Assembly (NCBI GenBank): GCA_022749755.1
Contig: CM040452.1
Location: forward strand, 7,334,350 to 7,398,349
Reading direction: 5' to 3'
DNA length: 64,000 nucleotides
From: Azadirachta indica
Taxonomy: Eukaryota > Streptophyta > Magnoliopsida > Sapindales > Meliaceae
The translations under genes and the position numbers were made by a program. This document shows positions 49,759 through 61,475 of the stretch, piece by piece (positions within the stretch are counted from its first letter, which is position 1; every line of letters starts with the position of its first letter). The notes beneath the pieces were generated by a model. The model was not told the origin of the DNA. It saw only the letters and a program-made list of their open reading frames with translations, and did no database searches.

Positions 49759-50980
49759 TGTTGTAGAGAAATTACAAATTCTAGTAATAAATGGGTAATT
49801 TTGGGAGAATAATAAAGTCATATTTTAACATGCACACCATGCAGGTCATCACTTAACATGTACACCATAAGTTATCTTCTAGCATGTTATGGCCTAACTA
49901 ACCCCTTCTAGGAAATCATAGAGACCAAAAATCATGTGCTATGAGCCCTCTCCTAGGAAGCTATAGAATTCAAAAGTCATGTCTTATGAGTCCTTTTTTA
50001 GGAGGCTATAGAGTCCAAAAGTCATGTCTTAGGAGCCCTCTCTTAGGAATCCATGGAGATCCAAAGTCATATTCTAAGAGCTCCTTCTTAGGAAGCCATG
50101 GAGGCCAAGAAACCATGTCCTAGGAGACTTTCTTAGGAGGCCATGGAGGCTAAAAACTATGTGCTAGGCATTCCTTCCTAAGAGGTCATGAAGGCTAAAG
50201 ATTATTTGTTAGGAATTCTCTCTTAGGAGGCCATGAAGGCCAAAGATTATTTGTCAGAAATTCCCTCCTACGAGGCCATGAAGGCCAAAAACTATTTGTT
50301 AAGCATCATTTTTTAGGAGGTCATAAATGCCAAAATTTCCTCGCGAGCAGTATGGGCAGAAATAGTATTGATCATAAACAGTATCGAGTGTGAACAGTGT
50401 CAAGTTGAAATAGTGCCAATTTTATCCAAATTGTACATTTAGCCCCCTAAGTTCGAGAATTGATCAAACAAATCTAATTCTAACTCAACAAATGCAAATG
50501 CAATATAACTAATCTAGCCCAAGCCAACAAGCCTATTAATATGTGAAAGTTTAACTCAATATTAAACTTTAATAAATTAAGATAAGTTTGAGAGGAAGAT
50601 GATATCTCTGATGATGAGAAATTCTAAGTAAACTTTAAGAGAGGAATTATTAGTTTATGTTTACGCAAAACTTTACAATATAAGTTATATAAAGAGAGTG
50701 TTAAGAGAAAGAGAGGAGGAGTGAAGGTTATAGAGAGAAAAGTAAGAGATATTGAGAAAAAAGAGAAAAAGAGTGAATGTTTTTGTTTGGACTGTGACCG
50801 CTCTATTTTACAAGCATTAATAAAATCTCTCTCCAAATATTTAGTTCGTAAACATTGCCTGTAGACTGAGTCCACGGGTTATAGATCGAACCACATAAAT
50901 TTTAGTTTTTTATTTCTTTGTCATTGTTTATTTTGTGTTAAAGCGTAATTTACACTGTTGGCCAGATTTTTACGTCAACA
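49759..50980. mobile_element. Probable solo LTR (about 1.2 kb)
   Basis: Begins TGTTGTAGAG and ends TTTTTACGTCAACA, a TG...CA pair. Flanking pentamers ATGTT (49754-49758) and ATATT (50981-50985) differ at one base and may be the target duplication. The right third holds a TATATAAAGAGAGTGTTAAG promoter-like block, and the sequence before the end (ACACTGTTGGCCAG) is typical of plant Gypsy-type LTRs. No gag-pol sequence is present in the window. The 45-bp minisatellite lies within it. Confidence 0.55.
49925..50335. repeat. Minisatellite, 45-bp unit, about nine copies
   Basis: The unit resembles AGGCCATGAAGGCCAAAGAT followed by TATTTGTTAGGAATTCTCTC with CTAGG-type joints. Copies diverge from left (TCATGTCTTATGAGTCC) to right (TATTTGTCAGAAATTCC). 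Because 45 is divisible by three, a 60-codon plus-strand frame (49941-50123) shows a 15-residue period (SPLLGSYRIQKSCLM-like). I regard that frame as a by-product. Confidence 0.85.
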
Positions 50981-51483
50981 ATATTGATACTTATTAAATA
51001 TTTAATTTTAATATAAAAATATGAAAAGTTGGTAATTCCTACAAAATGTTAGTGTTACTAAATAAAATTTTTTCAACTTTACTTTTAAAATATTAAGTGG
51101 ATGCCAACTGTATTAAATATTCCTATAATCTTATGTTTCAAACCGACTTTTTTCTTTCTTCTATTTCTTAAAAATAATTTATGAGGAGTTAGAACTGTTT
51201 TGGTAGAAAATAGTAAAATAAATTCAGGTATACGTGATATGTAAGAAAAATATATGTCAAGTCAACATATTTAATTTGACAAATTCGTATAGCAAAGAGA
51301 AAATCAAGGACAACAAGATGCTAGGAAGAATTAGACAAGTAGATACATTAGTAAATGATTTCTTATATTTTAGTAATTTTTTATAGAAAATTATTGGTCG
51401 TTTTAATTAAAAAATTCAAATATCTGCGAGATAGCTTGATATGTGTTTGAAGAGCCTGTTTGACACGATAAAGGCTGTTCCAC

Positions 51484-51492
51484 TATAAATAG
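51484..51492 (+). promoter_or_regulatory. TATA box of BAHD copy 3
   Basis: TATAAATAG in CCACTATAAATAGAGACAAC, about 100 bases before the ATG at 51585. Confidence 0.7.
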
Positions 51493-51584
51493 AGACAACC
51501 CCCAGAAGTAAGTATGAAGTACATAAGCTCGCATCTCTAAATTATAGTACAAAGTTCTGACGCTGCACAGCAGATTGCATAACA

Positions 51585-53169
51585 ATGGAACCACAGTCAT
51601 GTGAGCTATTATCAGTTACACGCCAGGAACCAGAATTGATTGCTCCGGATAGACCAACACCGGCAGAAGTAAAGCAACTTTCAGACATTGGTGATCAGGA
51701 AGGCCTGAGATTTCTCATGCCATTTATATTTTTTTACAGGAGTAATGCTTCAGATTCAATGAAAGGGAAAGAACCAGTTAAGGTAATAAGGGAAGCAGTA
51801 AGTAAAGCACTTGTGCTTTACTACCCTTTGGCTGGAAGATTGCGAGAAGGTCCCAATAAGAAACTTATGGTGGATTGCAATGGCGAAGGAATATTGTTCA
51901 TTGAGGCTGATGCTAACGTCACACTTGAGCAGCTTGGTGATGAAATTAATCCACCATTTCCCTACTGGGACGAGGTGATGTACGATGTTCCAGGCTCCAG
52001 AGGAATCATCGGTTGCCCATTATTGTTTATTCAAGTGAGTTTTTCTCTACCTGTAGTGATAAAATATTGAATTTGCCCCTTTTGCAATATTATATTGTAC
52101 ACTTGTAATTTAGCTGTGCAATATATAGTTATAAATGTCTACTCAATATTGTAGTTGGACCTTACACATATAATACCAAATTAGAATTGACTTTATTTTA
52201 ATTTAATTTATTGGTTATCCTAATTACGTTTATAAATCGATAATTTCAATGTTTTTTCTCAGTAATCTTTTCAATAAATAATAGGTGACTCGTTTGACAT
52301 GTGGAGGATTCATTCTTGCATTGCTTTTCAACCACACGGTGCTTGATGGGTTTGGCTTGATAAAGTTCTTGAAAACCCTGGAGGAGTTTGTGAGAGGTGC
52401 AGATTCACCATCTATATTGCCTGTTTGGGAACATAACATCTTAAGTGCAAGAGATTCGCCGCGAATAACATGTACTCACCACGAATACGAGAAAGTTAGT
52501 GGAAGAAAAGATGTGCAGTCCGACACAGAGCCACTGCAACATAAATCATTCTACTTTGGCCCCAAAGATATCAATACAATCCAGAACAATGTGCCTACAC
52601 ACTTAAAAAACTCTACAAGATTTGAAATATTGGCTGCTTTTATATGGAGATGTCGAACAGTTGCACTCGAACTCGATCCTGATCAGATTGTTCGATTTTC
52701 CTGCGTAGTAAATATGCGCGGCAAGCATTATGACATATTACCGCCCGGATACTATGGAGTTGGATTTGGATGCCCAGCTGTTTGCACAAAAGTCGATGAT
52801 TTGTGTAAAAACCCATTGGGATATGCGGTTGAATTAGTGAAAAGCACGAAGGCTCAAATGAATGAAGAGTACATAAAATCTGTGGCTGATTATATGGTGA
52901 TCATGGGACGACCCAAGTTTACACCCGAGGGGAACTTTCTTGTTTCTAATATAACTCGTCTTGGGTTTGACGAAATCGATCTTGGCTGGGGAAAACCTGT
53001 TTATGGAGGAGCTGCTGAGGGTACATCAATGATTGGTTACCATGTCAAATACCAAAACAAAGACGGAGAGGAGGGAATTCTAATACTAATGTGCTTGCCA
53101 CGATCTGCCATGAAGAGGTTTGAGAAAGAGCTGAAGAAAATTATTCAAGGATCTGTCGAAGATTTGTGA
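51585..53169 (+). CDS. BAHD acyltransferase copy 3, C-terminally shortened
   Basis: Exon 1 51585-52034 (150 codons) and exon 2 52285-53169 (294 codons plus TGA) give 444 residues against 458 in copies 1 and 2. The end is cut by TGA where the sisters have a TAT/TAC tyrosine (QGSVEDL then stop). Beyond it the lost tail is also one base out of register, so the shortening is not recent or is tolerated. HTVLD at 167-171 is intact. The DFGWG motif reads DLGWG (382-386), a change in a normally strict structural motif. The donor is GTGAGT and the acceptor ATAG. Probably still folds, but activity is uncertain. Confidence 0.88.
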
Positions 53170-53630
53170 AAGCTGAAGATGAAGTGCACAAAGTATTATC
53201 AAAGTTCTAAGGTATACAAGCTACTTGGTTTACCGAATAGAAAATTGTATATCTTGGAGAAAAAAATAAAACAAAATAGTAGAAACAAGTGTTAAATAAA
53301 ATTATTTGAGTCTTTGCCTTCAAGTTTAATTTTGTCGGTCACGTAGCAATTCTACATAGTATTTGAGTTGGATTTGATTTGTTTCACCAGGTTTTCTCAT
53401 CCTCTTTCCTGGCATTGAGTCTTAGAGGGTCCTTAGACCGGGTTTAGGTCTACCTAGGGTTAAAAAGGAAAAAAAAAGGGTCATGTAATATACTTTGAAT
53501 CAAATAAATGAAATGCAGTTAATTTCTTTCTCCCTTTTATAAAATTCTTGAATAAGCAATTCTTTGATATCACTGCGAATCTCTGCATTTGATTCCATTA
53601 TTCTTTCCTTTCCCGGACTCTGAATTTCAG
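53170..53630 (+). other. 3' flank of BAHD copy 3 running straight into BAHD copy 4
   Basis: It contains the shared 3' block (GGTTTTCTCATCCTCTTTCC, 53391-53410). The flank matches that after the last pseudogene as far as about 53555 (ATAAAATTCTTGAATAAGCA), so the next 75 bases are unique. There is no BAHD promoter block before copy 4. Confidence 0.65.
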
Positions 53631-55284
53631 GAAGGCCTCAGATTTCTCATGCCAGCTATATTTTTTTACAGGAAAAATGCTTCACCTTCGATGAAAGGGA
53701 AAGACACTGTTAAGGTAATAAGGGAAGCGCTAGGTAAAGCACTTGTGTTTTATTACCCTTTAGCTGGAAGGTTGCAGGAAGGCCCTAACAGGAAACTTAT
53801 GGTGGATTGCAATGGAGGAGTATTCTTCGTCGAGGCTGATGCTAACGTCAAACTTGAGCAGCTTGGAGATGAAATTAAACCACCATTTTCCTATTGGGAC
53901 GAGGTGATGTACAATGTTCCAGGCTCCAGAGGAATCATTGGTTGCCCACTATCGTTTATTCAAGTATTTCTCTACCTGTACCAAGAAATTTAATTTTACT
54001 AATCAATTTTTTTATTGATAGAAAATTCAATTTACCTTCTTCAATATTATATCGTAAACTTGCAGTAAACTGGTATATAAAGTTATAAATGTATCCTCCT
54101 TCAATATTATATTATAGTTGGCCCGTATATATAGTTTAAAGCTCATCTTCTTTAATATTATATTGTAGTTACCTAGATATAGTTGTTACGCGTCCATGCG
54201 TATTTTACACGCACAAATATTTGTAAATCGATGATTGCTTATCCTAATTATTTTTTAGTAAATGGATGATATCATAGTTTGAATAATATTAATATTTTAT
54301 CGTATGTGCTAATTTTTATTTCCCTCTTTAGTATTTTTCAATTTCATTAAATTGTAGGTGACTCGTTTGACATGTGGAGGATTCATCCTTGCATTACTTT
54401 TCAACCACACAATGCTCGACGCTGTTGGCTTGATGCAATTCTTGAAAATCCTAGTGGTATTTGCAGACGGTGCAGATTCACCATCTTTAATGCCTGTTTG
54501 GGAACAAAATATCCTAGTTGCAAAAGATCCACCACGAATTACTTGTAACCACCATGAGTACGAGCAAGTAAATGAAATAAGAGATTCTCAATCAGAGACA
54601 GAGCCGATGGAACAGAAATCATTCTACTTTGGCCCCAAAGAGATAAGTGCAATTCGGAACAGTGTTGCCCTAAACTAACGAAACTCTTCAGCATTTGAAT
54701 TATTAGCTGGTTGTATTTGGAAATCTCGAACAGCTGCACTTAAACTCGACCCTGACCAGATTGTTCAGTTTTCATGTATAGTAAATATTCGCGGCAAGGA
54801 TTATGACATATTACCACCTGGATACTATGGAGTTGGATTTGCATGCCCAGCTGTTTGCACAAAAGTTGAAGATTTGTGTAAAAATCCATTGGGATATGCA
54901 GTGGAGTTGGTGAAGAAGGCAAAAGCCCGAATGAATGAAGAGTATATAAAATCTTTGGCGGATTTTATGGTGATCAAGGGCCGACCGACGTTTAAAATCA
55001 ATGGAAACTTTCTTGTTTCTAATGTATCTCGTCTAGGGTCTGAAGAACTTGATTTTGGTTGGGGAAAACCTGTTTATGGAGGATCTGTTTATGCTAAACC
55101 ACAGACTACTTACCTTGTGAAATACCAAAAGAAAGATGGTGAGGATGGAATTCTAGTGCTAATGTGCATGCCACGATCAGCCATGGATAGGTTTGAGAAA
55201 GAGTTAAAGAAAATAAGCCAAGGATCTGTGGAAGATTTACATAAGACGGAGATGAAGCGCCCCAAGATGTTATCAAAGTTTTAA
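53589..55284 (+). pseudogene. BAHD copy 4: N-terminus lost and one nonsense codon in exon 2
   Basis: Homology to exon 1 starts abruptly at GAAGGCCTCAG (53631), so the first 38 codons, leader and promoter are gone. An upstream ATG (53589) adds 14 unrelated residues in frame. Exon 1 ends 53963 with a changed donor (GTATTT instead of GTGAGT). Exon 2 runs 54358-55284 in one frame except for TAA at 54676-54678, where the sisters have TTA. HTMLD and DFGWG are intact. DCNGG lacks one codon compared with DCNGEG. Truncated before the catalytic fold is complete, it should not be active. Confidence 0.92.
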
Positions 55285-55980
55285 GGCATGCTTTTTACTT
55301 GGTTTACCTAATGTCAAACTGTATACCTTAGGAAAAATAAAAAATAAAATAAAACGTTGTTCGTAAGTGTTAAACCACTTAAGGTTAATAATACAATACT
55401 AACATTATTTATCTAAACCAATTTGTATAAATAGCACTACTCTAAATAATTTTGTAGACATTAGTTACGTATATAATAGTGCATATCTATTTTAATAATT
55501 TTTCCGCAAATAAATAATCCTTCAAGTTAAGTAAGAGAGAGTCAAGGAAAGTGATTTCTGTGATGTGCCTTGAAACATCCATTTTGCGATTTTTCTAGTA
55601 TTATATTTTTCTTTTGCGATTTTTTCTAGTATTATATTATCTAAACTGTTTTATATATTTTCGTCCTTTAAGCTAAGTTTCTATAATCAAACTACGCATA
55701 AAACATTACCCACATTTATTATATTATATAGATGTAGATATTTTGGCCACTTAGAAGAGAATGAATTAAAGATTCCTAAAGGTAAGCAACATACAGGGTA
55801 ATGCCAAAAGTATCTTCCTAAACAAGGAATGCCTTATGAGAGTATTTCTTTTGGAGAAATTCTTATAATGGGAATCCCTTGTGATCGTGATTTGAGCAAG
55901 ATTTACTAGGTGGGTATATTTATTCTGCAAAAGATTTGCCAATGGTAGCTTATCAATATGTGTGTCCGGACTCAGCCCGA
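55285..55980. other. Intergenic DNA
   Basis: Between BAHD copies 4 and 5. CTTTTGCGATTTTT..CTAGTATTATATT occurs twice in tandem near 55575-55640. No gene recognised. Confidence 0.4.
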
Positions 55981-56093
55981 ATTTATTGTTCCACTGTAAA
56001 TAGAGACAACCGCTGGAGGCAAAAGATGAAATACTACTTAAGCTCGCATCCCTGCATTAACTACAAATTCCCGAAATAGCAGATTGCTGAACG

Positions 56094-56545
56094 ATGGAAG
56101 TAAAATCATGTGAACTAATCTCAGTTACATGGAAAGAACCAGAATTTATTACTCCAGCAAGAGCAACACCACGAGAAGCTAAGCAACTTTCTGACATAGA
56201 TGATCAGGAAACCCTCAGGTTTTACTTGCCGGCTATATTATTTCAAAGGAATAATCCTTCACCTTTAGCGACGGGGAAGGACTCGGCTATGGTGATAAGG
56301 GCATGCAGCACTAATCAAAGCACTTGTGTTTTACTACCCTGTAGCTGGAAGATTACAAGAAGGCCCCAACGGGAAGCTTATGGTGGACTGCAATGGGGAA
56401 GGAGTCTTGTTTCTTAGGCTGATGCTGACTTAAAACTTGAGCAGCTTGAAGATTCTAGTCAGTCACCATTTCCATATATGTTTGGAGAAAGTCATATATG
56501 ATATTCCAGGCTCTAGAGAAATCATCGGTTGTCCACTATTATTGT
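56094..56545 (+). pseudogene. BAHD copy 5: exon 1 only, frameshifted
   Basis: It starts MEVKSCELISVTWKEPEFIT and follows exon 1 until about 56300, where inserted bases (ATAAGGGCATGCAGCACTAATC) shift the frame. Homology goes on in other frames (GTAGCTGGAAGATTACAAGA, GATGCTGAC, GGCTCTAGAGAAATCATCGG) and stops at CCACTATTATTG. The intron donor and all of exon 2 are missing. Its TATA position reads TGTAAATAG (55996-56004), so the promoter is also damaged. No catalytic motif remains. Confidence 0.92.
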
Positions 56546-58240
56546 GTAAATCTAATAAAATCTAAGGCTAGATATTTTAAATTCATTGTGTAAATAATCA
56601 AATCTGATCATAGAACAAGCAGAGATATCTTAAAAGTCACATCAGTGTACAAAATACAGCATATATACCTGTACATATATATATTGCCTTAAAAATACTT
56701 TTTATTTTAATTAGTATCCAATAATTAGAATTCTTAAATCAATTAAAATGAATTATAACATAATATGACAGTGACAAGTCAGTTGATCTGACATTAATAG
56801 TAATTTTTGCATTTTTGCCACTAATTTATTAATGTAAGTTCTCTAGTAACTCTATGTAAGATAAAATAAGTTTAAATTTAATAGAAAGTTATAATATTGG
56901 TCAAATGAATCATATATCATTATTTTATTAGGTTATTTAGGTAATTTTTCTTTTAATTTCTATTTGGATTTAGGTTGTTTAGTGAATTAGATTTGTTCTT
57001 ATCATAAACAAAGTGGTCATATTTTTTCTTACTAATCTTTTCAATCAATAATAAAATTTCATTTGATTTTGGGATTGTTATTTTTTACAGTCATGTTTCA
57101 AGCCGTTTTGGTTTAAAACAATGTATAATATCGTTCTTAAAATGATATCTAGCCTACTATGTGAAATTAAAAAACTGAATAAGATTCAATATTTGTCTTG
57201 CTTCTATTATCCCTCTGTATTAATGGGTATCAGCATCTCCATCCACTTTAGACACAACTTTCCCAAGCCACAAAACACATCCTCCATCACACACCATCAA
57301 CCATCTATTTTCCCATTAAAGCCAAAAACATATAATAATAACTAATTCAAAAAGAAAAAATCCTATTATATTCTAGACTTATAGTTGACTCCTATATATA
57401 TATATATATGCGTCTCCTTAATATCATATTATAGTTGACCCGTATATGTAGGTATATATAAATGATTCCTTCTTCAATATTAAGTTATAGTTGACCCGTA
57501 TGCATAGGAAAAAACGTCCGTTATTTCAATATTATATTATAGTTTACCCGTATTATAAATAAACATCTTCTGCTTTAGTATTATATTATTTTTCACTCGT
57601 GTATATAATAAGGATTTTTTGATACAAAATTAAGCTGCTTTAATATTTTAGTTTATCCCTAGAAGGATATTTGATCCATTTTATGAAAAAAGTAAGCGAG
57701 ATTCGGCATTTTATAAGCTGTTTTTATGTCCCTTCTATTATCCCGGTACGTCAACCCATCTCCAAATACAATTCTCTGCTAAAAATTTTGAAAAATAAAA
57801 CAACTATTAAGTTACAAGGTAACTTAAGAAAATATCGCACTGGAGTGAAGCTGTTTTTATAGCATTAAAAATTAAATAACAATTATTTGAATCAACTTGC
57901 AAACGAGGAAAAATATATATTAAATAATATATTATTTGGATTAATTCTTATCTTAAAATTTAAAATTTAAAATTATGTAATATATAAATAATTTTACATA
58001 AAGTGGTATATTGAAAATATTCAGGTCAAGTCAACATGTTTAATTCAACAAATTTCAATGGCAAAGGAAGATAATGGGACAAGGAAGATGCTAAAAAAGA
58101 ATCAGATAATTAGTACATTAGTGCTAATGATTTTTTATCTTATAGTATTTTTTTAAAGTAATTATTGGTTAAAAGTCTAAAAATCCAAATATCTACGATA
58201 CAATTGTATATATATGTGTGTGTGGAGCCTGTTTGACACG
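56546..58240. repeat. Intergenic DNA with BAHD intron-like repeats and an upstream cassette
   Basis: 57370-57620 contains four degenerate copies of a BAHD intron phrase (TTCAATATTATATTATAGTT with GACCCGTAT), spaced 45-65 bases. From about 57740 the BAHD upstream region begins and leads to copy 6. No gene seen. Confidence 0.6.
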
Positions 58241-58935
58241 GTCAAGGCTGTTCCACTATATATAGAGGCAAACCCTAGACGTAAAAGATGAAATTATTAA
58301 GCTTGCAATCTCAGAATTATACTACAAAATGCCTGAACAGCTGATTGCATAAGAATGGAACACAAATCATGTCACGTATTCTCTGTTACACGGAAGGAAC
58401 GAGAACTGATTGTTCCGGCAAGACCAACACCACAAGAAGTTACGCCACTTTCAGACATAGCTGACCTGGAAAGCCTCAGATTTCTCATGCCAGCTATATT
58501 TTTTTTACAGGAGTAATAACTCACCTGCGATTAAAGAGAAAGGCCCAGTTAAGGTCATAAGGGAAGCACTAAGTGATACACTTGTGTTTTATTATCCTTT
58601 AGCTGGAAGGTTGAAAGAAGTCCCGAACAGGAGGCTTATGGTAGACTACAACAGCAAAGGAGTATTGTTCATTGAGGCTGATGCTAACTTCAAAGTTGAG
58701 CAGCTTGGTGGTGAAATCAAACCACCATTTCCCTACTGGGCCAAGGTGATTTACGATGTTCCAGGTTCCAGAGGAATCATTGGTTGCCCGCTATTTTTTA
58801 TTAAGTCTTCCTCAGCCTGTAGCGACAAATTTATGCAGTGATAATTATTCAATTTGCCTCCTTCAATAATTATTGCTATGAGCTTTTGCTTGGAGACTAT
58901 TTTTTTTTTAAAAAAAATTGAGTCCTTAAATATTT

Positions 58936-59992
58936 AGGGTGTTCAAAGGATTGGATTTGGTGGATTTGACTAAATCTATATTCGATCTATTATTTGGTGG
59001 ATTTGAACTTTTTTAATTTAAAATTCAATCTGATCCACATATGCTAGATTCCAATCCGACCCAATTCATTAAAAATTTTTTAAATCCAATCCTATCCACC
59101 TGATCCAAATAGTTTAAAAGTATTTAACTTTAATGTTGATTATATTTCGTTAACGAAAATAATCGAGAAAATAATATATTCTTTATTTAAACTTCCAAAC
59201 AAATATATTCATTCAAAATAAATAACAAAAAAATACATAAATAAATATAATTGGATTTTTTTAATAAAAAAATTTATATTCTTTAAAGTTACATCAAATA
59301 TAAAAATAAAAATAATCACAGTAAATTTAAAAAAATACATGATTAAAACTTATAATTTTTCTTACAATATTATTATTAAATTTTATTTTAATACAAAAAA
59401 TAAGTATATCGTAAATAACAAATATTAATTATCTGAAAAATAAACCACAAAATAAATTGAGAGAGAGAAAAAACAAGAATAAAGAAAAAAAGCTTAGTTG
59501 AGTGTTTACATATGCTTTATACTTTTCCTAAGTTTAGTAATGACAAATGGGCTGTACGAGTCGCCATGACTATGTAAATTGACTCCACATGAGCTTATGT
59601 GTCAAGTTGACACAATCATACATAATAGTTATTTCGAGCCATTTGAAACTCTCTTTTAAAAAAGGAAGCCCATTGCAACCTATAAAGTCCGTGATCTATC
59701 CTAATAATTAATAATTTTTTAAAAAGTGCAAAATTTTATAATTATTAATTATAAATAATAAAATTAATAGTATAAATTTGAGAATAATAAAATAATATTT
59801 AAAACATTATTTATTATTTTTAGCGGATTGGATCTTATTATGGCCGATTGACAATGTAAATCCATAATCTAACCCATTGTGAGCTTTAAAATTTCAAATC
59901 CAACCTAATCTACTGACCTAACAAATTCACTAAAAATAGATTAGGTTGGATTGGATTGAGCAAATTAATCGTATCAGATTTTGAATACCCCT
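58936..59992. mobile_element. MITE-like element in the intron of BAHD copy 6
   Basis: The left end is AGGGTGTTCAAAGG and the right end TTTGAATACCCCT; reversed, the right gives AGGGGTATTCAAA, an 11-of-12 match. Inside both ends lie GGATTGGATTTGG / CCAATC-type repeats. No coding DNA or clear target duplication. Confidence 0.6.
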
Positions 59993-60272
59993 ATTCAATA
60001 TTATATTGAAACTCATAGTTGAGCCGTATATATAGGCATCTCCTTTTTAATATTATATTACAATTGACCCGTGTATATAGGCATACATGTCTGCTCCCTC
60101 AACATTATAACGGACCTATGTTGCGAATTAATGCGTCCCTATGCATATACATATATATATATATATATATGCTCTAAAAATAATTATGATGTTTTCTCGA
60201 GCATGATTGTAGTATTTTAGGTCATTGGAGTTCATTATAATAAGGATGATGATATCAAAATTTAGGAAGATT

Positions 60273-60383
60273 GTGGAAAGTATTCTCAGTTATAAGGAGA
60301 GGAACCAGAACTGATTATTATTTCTGCAAGACCAACACTGTGAGAAGTAAAGCGACTTTCAGACATAGCTGACCAGGAAGATT
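60273..60383 (+). pseudogene. BAHD exon 1 scrap inside the intron of copy 6
   Basis: 60279-60380 matches exon 1 codons from V-F-S-V to D-Q-E (AGTATTCTCAGTTATAAGGA, AACCAGAACTGATTATT, CAAGACCAACACTG). It is bounded by AGGAAGATT at 60264-60272 and 60375-60383. Removing it restores the intron text TTTAGGAAGATTATGGAGAT seen in other copies. ACATAGCTGACC is shared with exon 1 of copy 6, so the source is likely this copy or its close relative. Confidence 0.85.
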
Positions 60384-61475
60384 ATGGAGATATAACTCTA
60401 AAGAATGACATTATTTTGATTGGTTATCCTAATTATTTTATAGTAGGTCGATGGTCTTAAATTTTAAATAATCTCATTATCTTTATCGTACAAAGCAAAT
60501 TTTTTCCCTTATTCTCGAACTTCTGTTTAATTAATTTCAATAAATTTAGGTGACTCGCTTGACATGTGGAGGATTCATTCTTGCATTACTTTTGAACCAC
60601 ACAATGCTCGATGCCATTGGCTTGATATAATTCTTCAAGACCCTAGTGGAGTTTGCAAAAAGTGCAGATTCACCATCTTTAATGCCTGTTTGGGAACAAA
60701 ATACCATAGTTGCAAGAGATTCACCACAAATAACATATATTCACCATGAATATGACAACTTAAGCGAAAGCAAAGATGCTAAAACATACGCAGAGCCGAG
60801 GGAACAAAATCATTCTACTTTGGGCCTAAAGAGATAAGTACAATTCGGAACAATGTTCCCTTACACTTAAAAAACTCTACAACATTTGAAGTGTTAGCTG
60901 CCTATATTTGGAAATGTCGAACAATTACACTTAAACTCGACCCTGATCAGATTGTTCGATTTTCATGTGTAGTAAATTAGCGCAGCAGGCATTATGACTT
61001 ACTACCACCTGAATATTATGGAGTAGGATTTGCATGCCCAGCTGCGTGCACAAAAGTTGATGATTTGTGTAAAAATCCATTGGGATATGCAGTGGAATTA
61101 GTAAAAAACGCAGAGGCTAAAATGAATGAAGAGTATATAAAATCTTTGGCAGATTTCACGGTGATCATGGGAAGACCGAGGTTTAGAATCGAGGGAAACT
61201 TCCTTATTTCTAATGTAAGTCGTCTTGGGTCTGAAGAAATTGATTTTGGTTAGGGAAAACCTCTTTACGGAGGATCTGCTTATGCTTCGCCATTCACCGT
61301 TTACTTTGGGAAATACCAAAAGAAAGATGGAGAGGATGGAATTCTTGTGCTAGTGTGCACGCCACCATCACCCATGGAGAGGTTTGAGAAAGAGTTGAAG
61401 AAAGTTATTGAAGGATCTACTGAAGATATGTGTAAGATGAAGATGAAGCCGACCAAGATATTATCAAAGTTTTAA

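Larger units (their letters stand above)
58355..61475 (+). pseudogene. BAHD copy 6: many stops, intron enlarged by a MITE
   Basis: Exon 1 starts MEHKSCHVFSVTRKERELIV. An extra T in the TTTTTTTTACAGG run (about 58500) shifts the frame into TAA. The donor region reads ATTAAGTCTTCC, so GTGAGT is lost. Exon 2 runs 60550-61475, 926 nt against 927. Lesions include TAA at 60628-60630 just after HTMLD, a frameshift at GGGAACAAAATC, TAG at 60978-60980, and TAG at 61251-61253 in the tryptophan codon of DFGWG. The intron holds a 1.06-kb MITE-like element and a second exon 1 scrap. Its TATA (TATATATAG, about 58256) is recognisable. Confidence 0.94.

Noticed and set aside
49941..50123. 60-codon frame with a 15-residue repeat
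   Set aside because: The periodicity follows from a 45-bp DNA repeat; the frame covers only part of it and has no leader or family match.
49925..50335. CRISPR-like regularly spaced repeat
   Set aside because: The repeat is a head-to-tail minisatellite with no unique spacers, in a plant nuclear setting.
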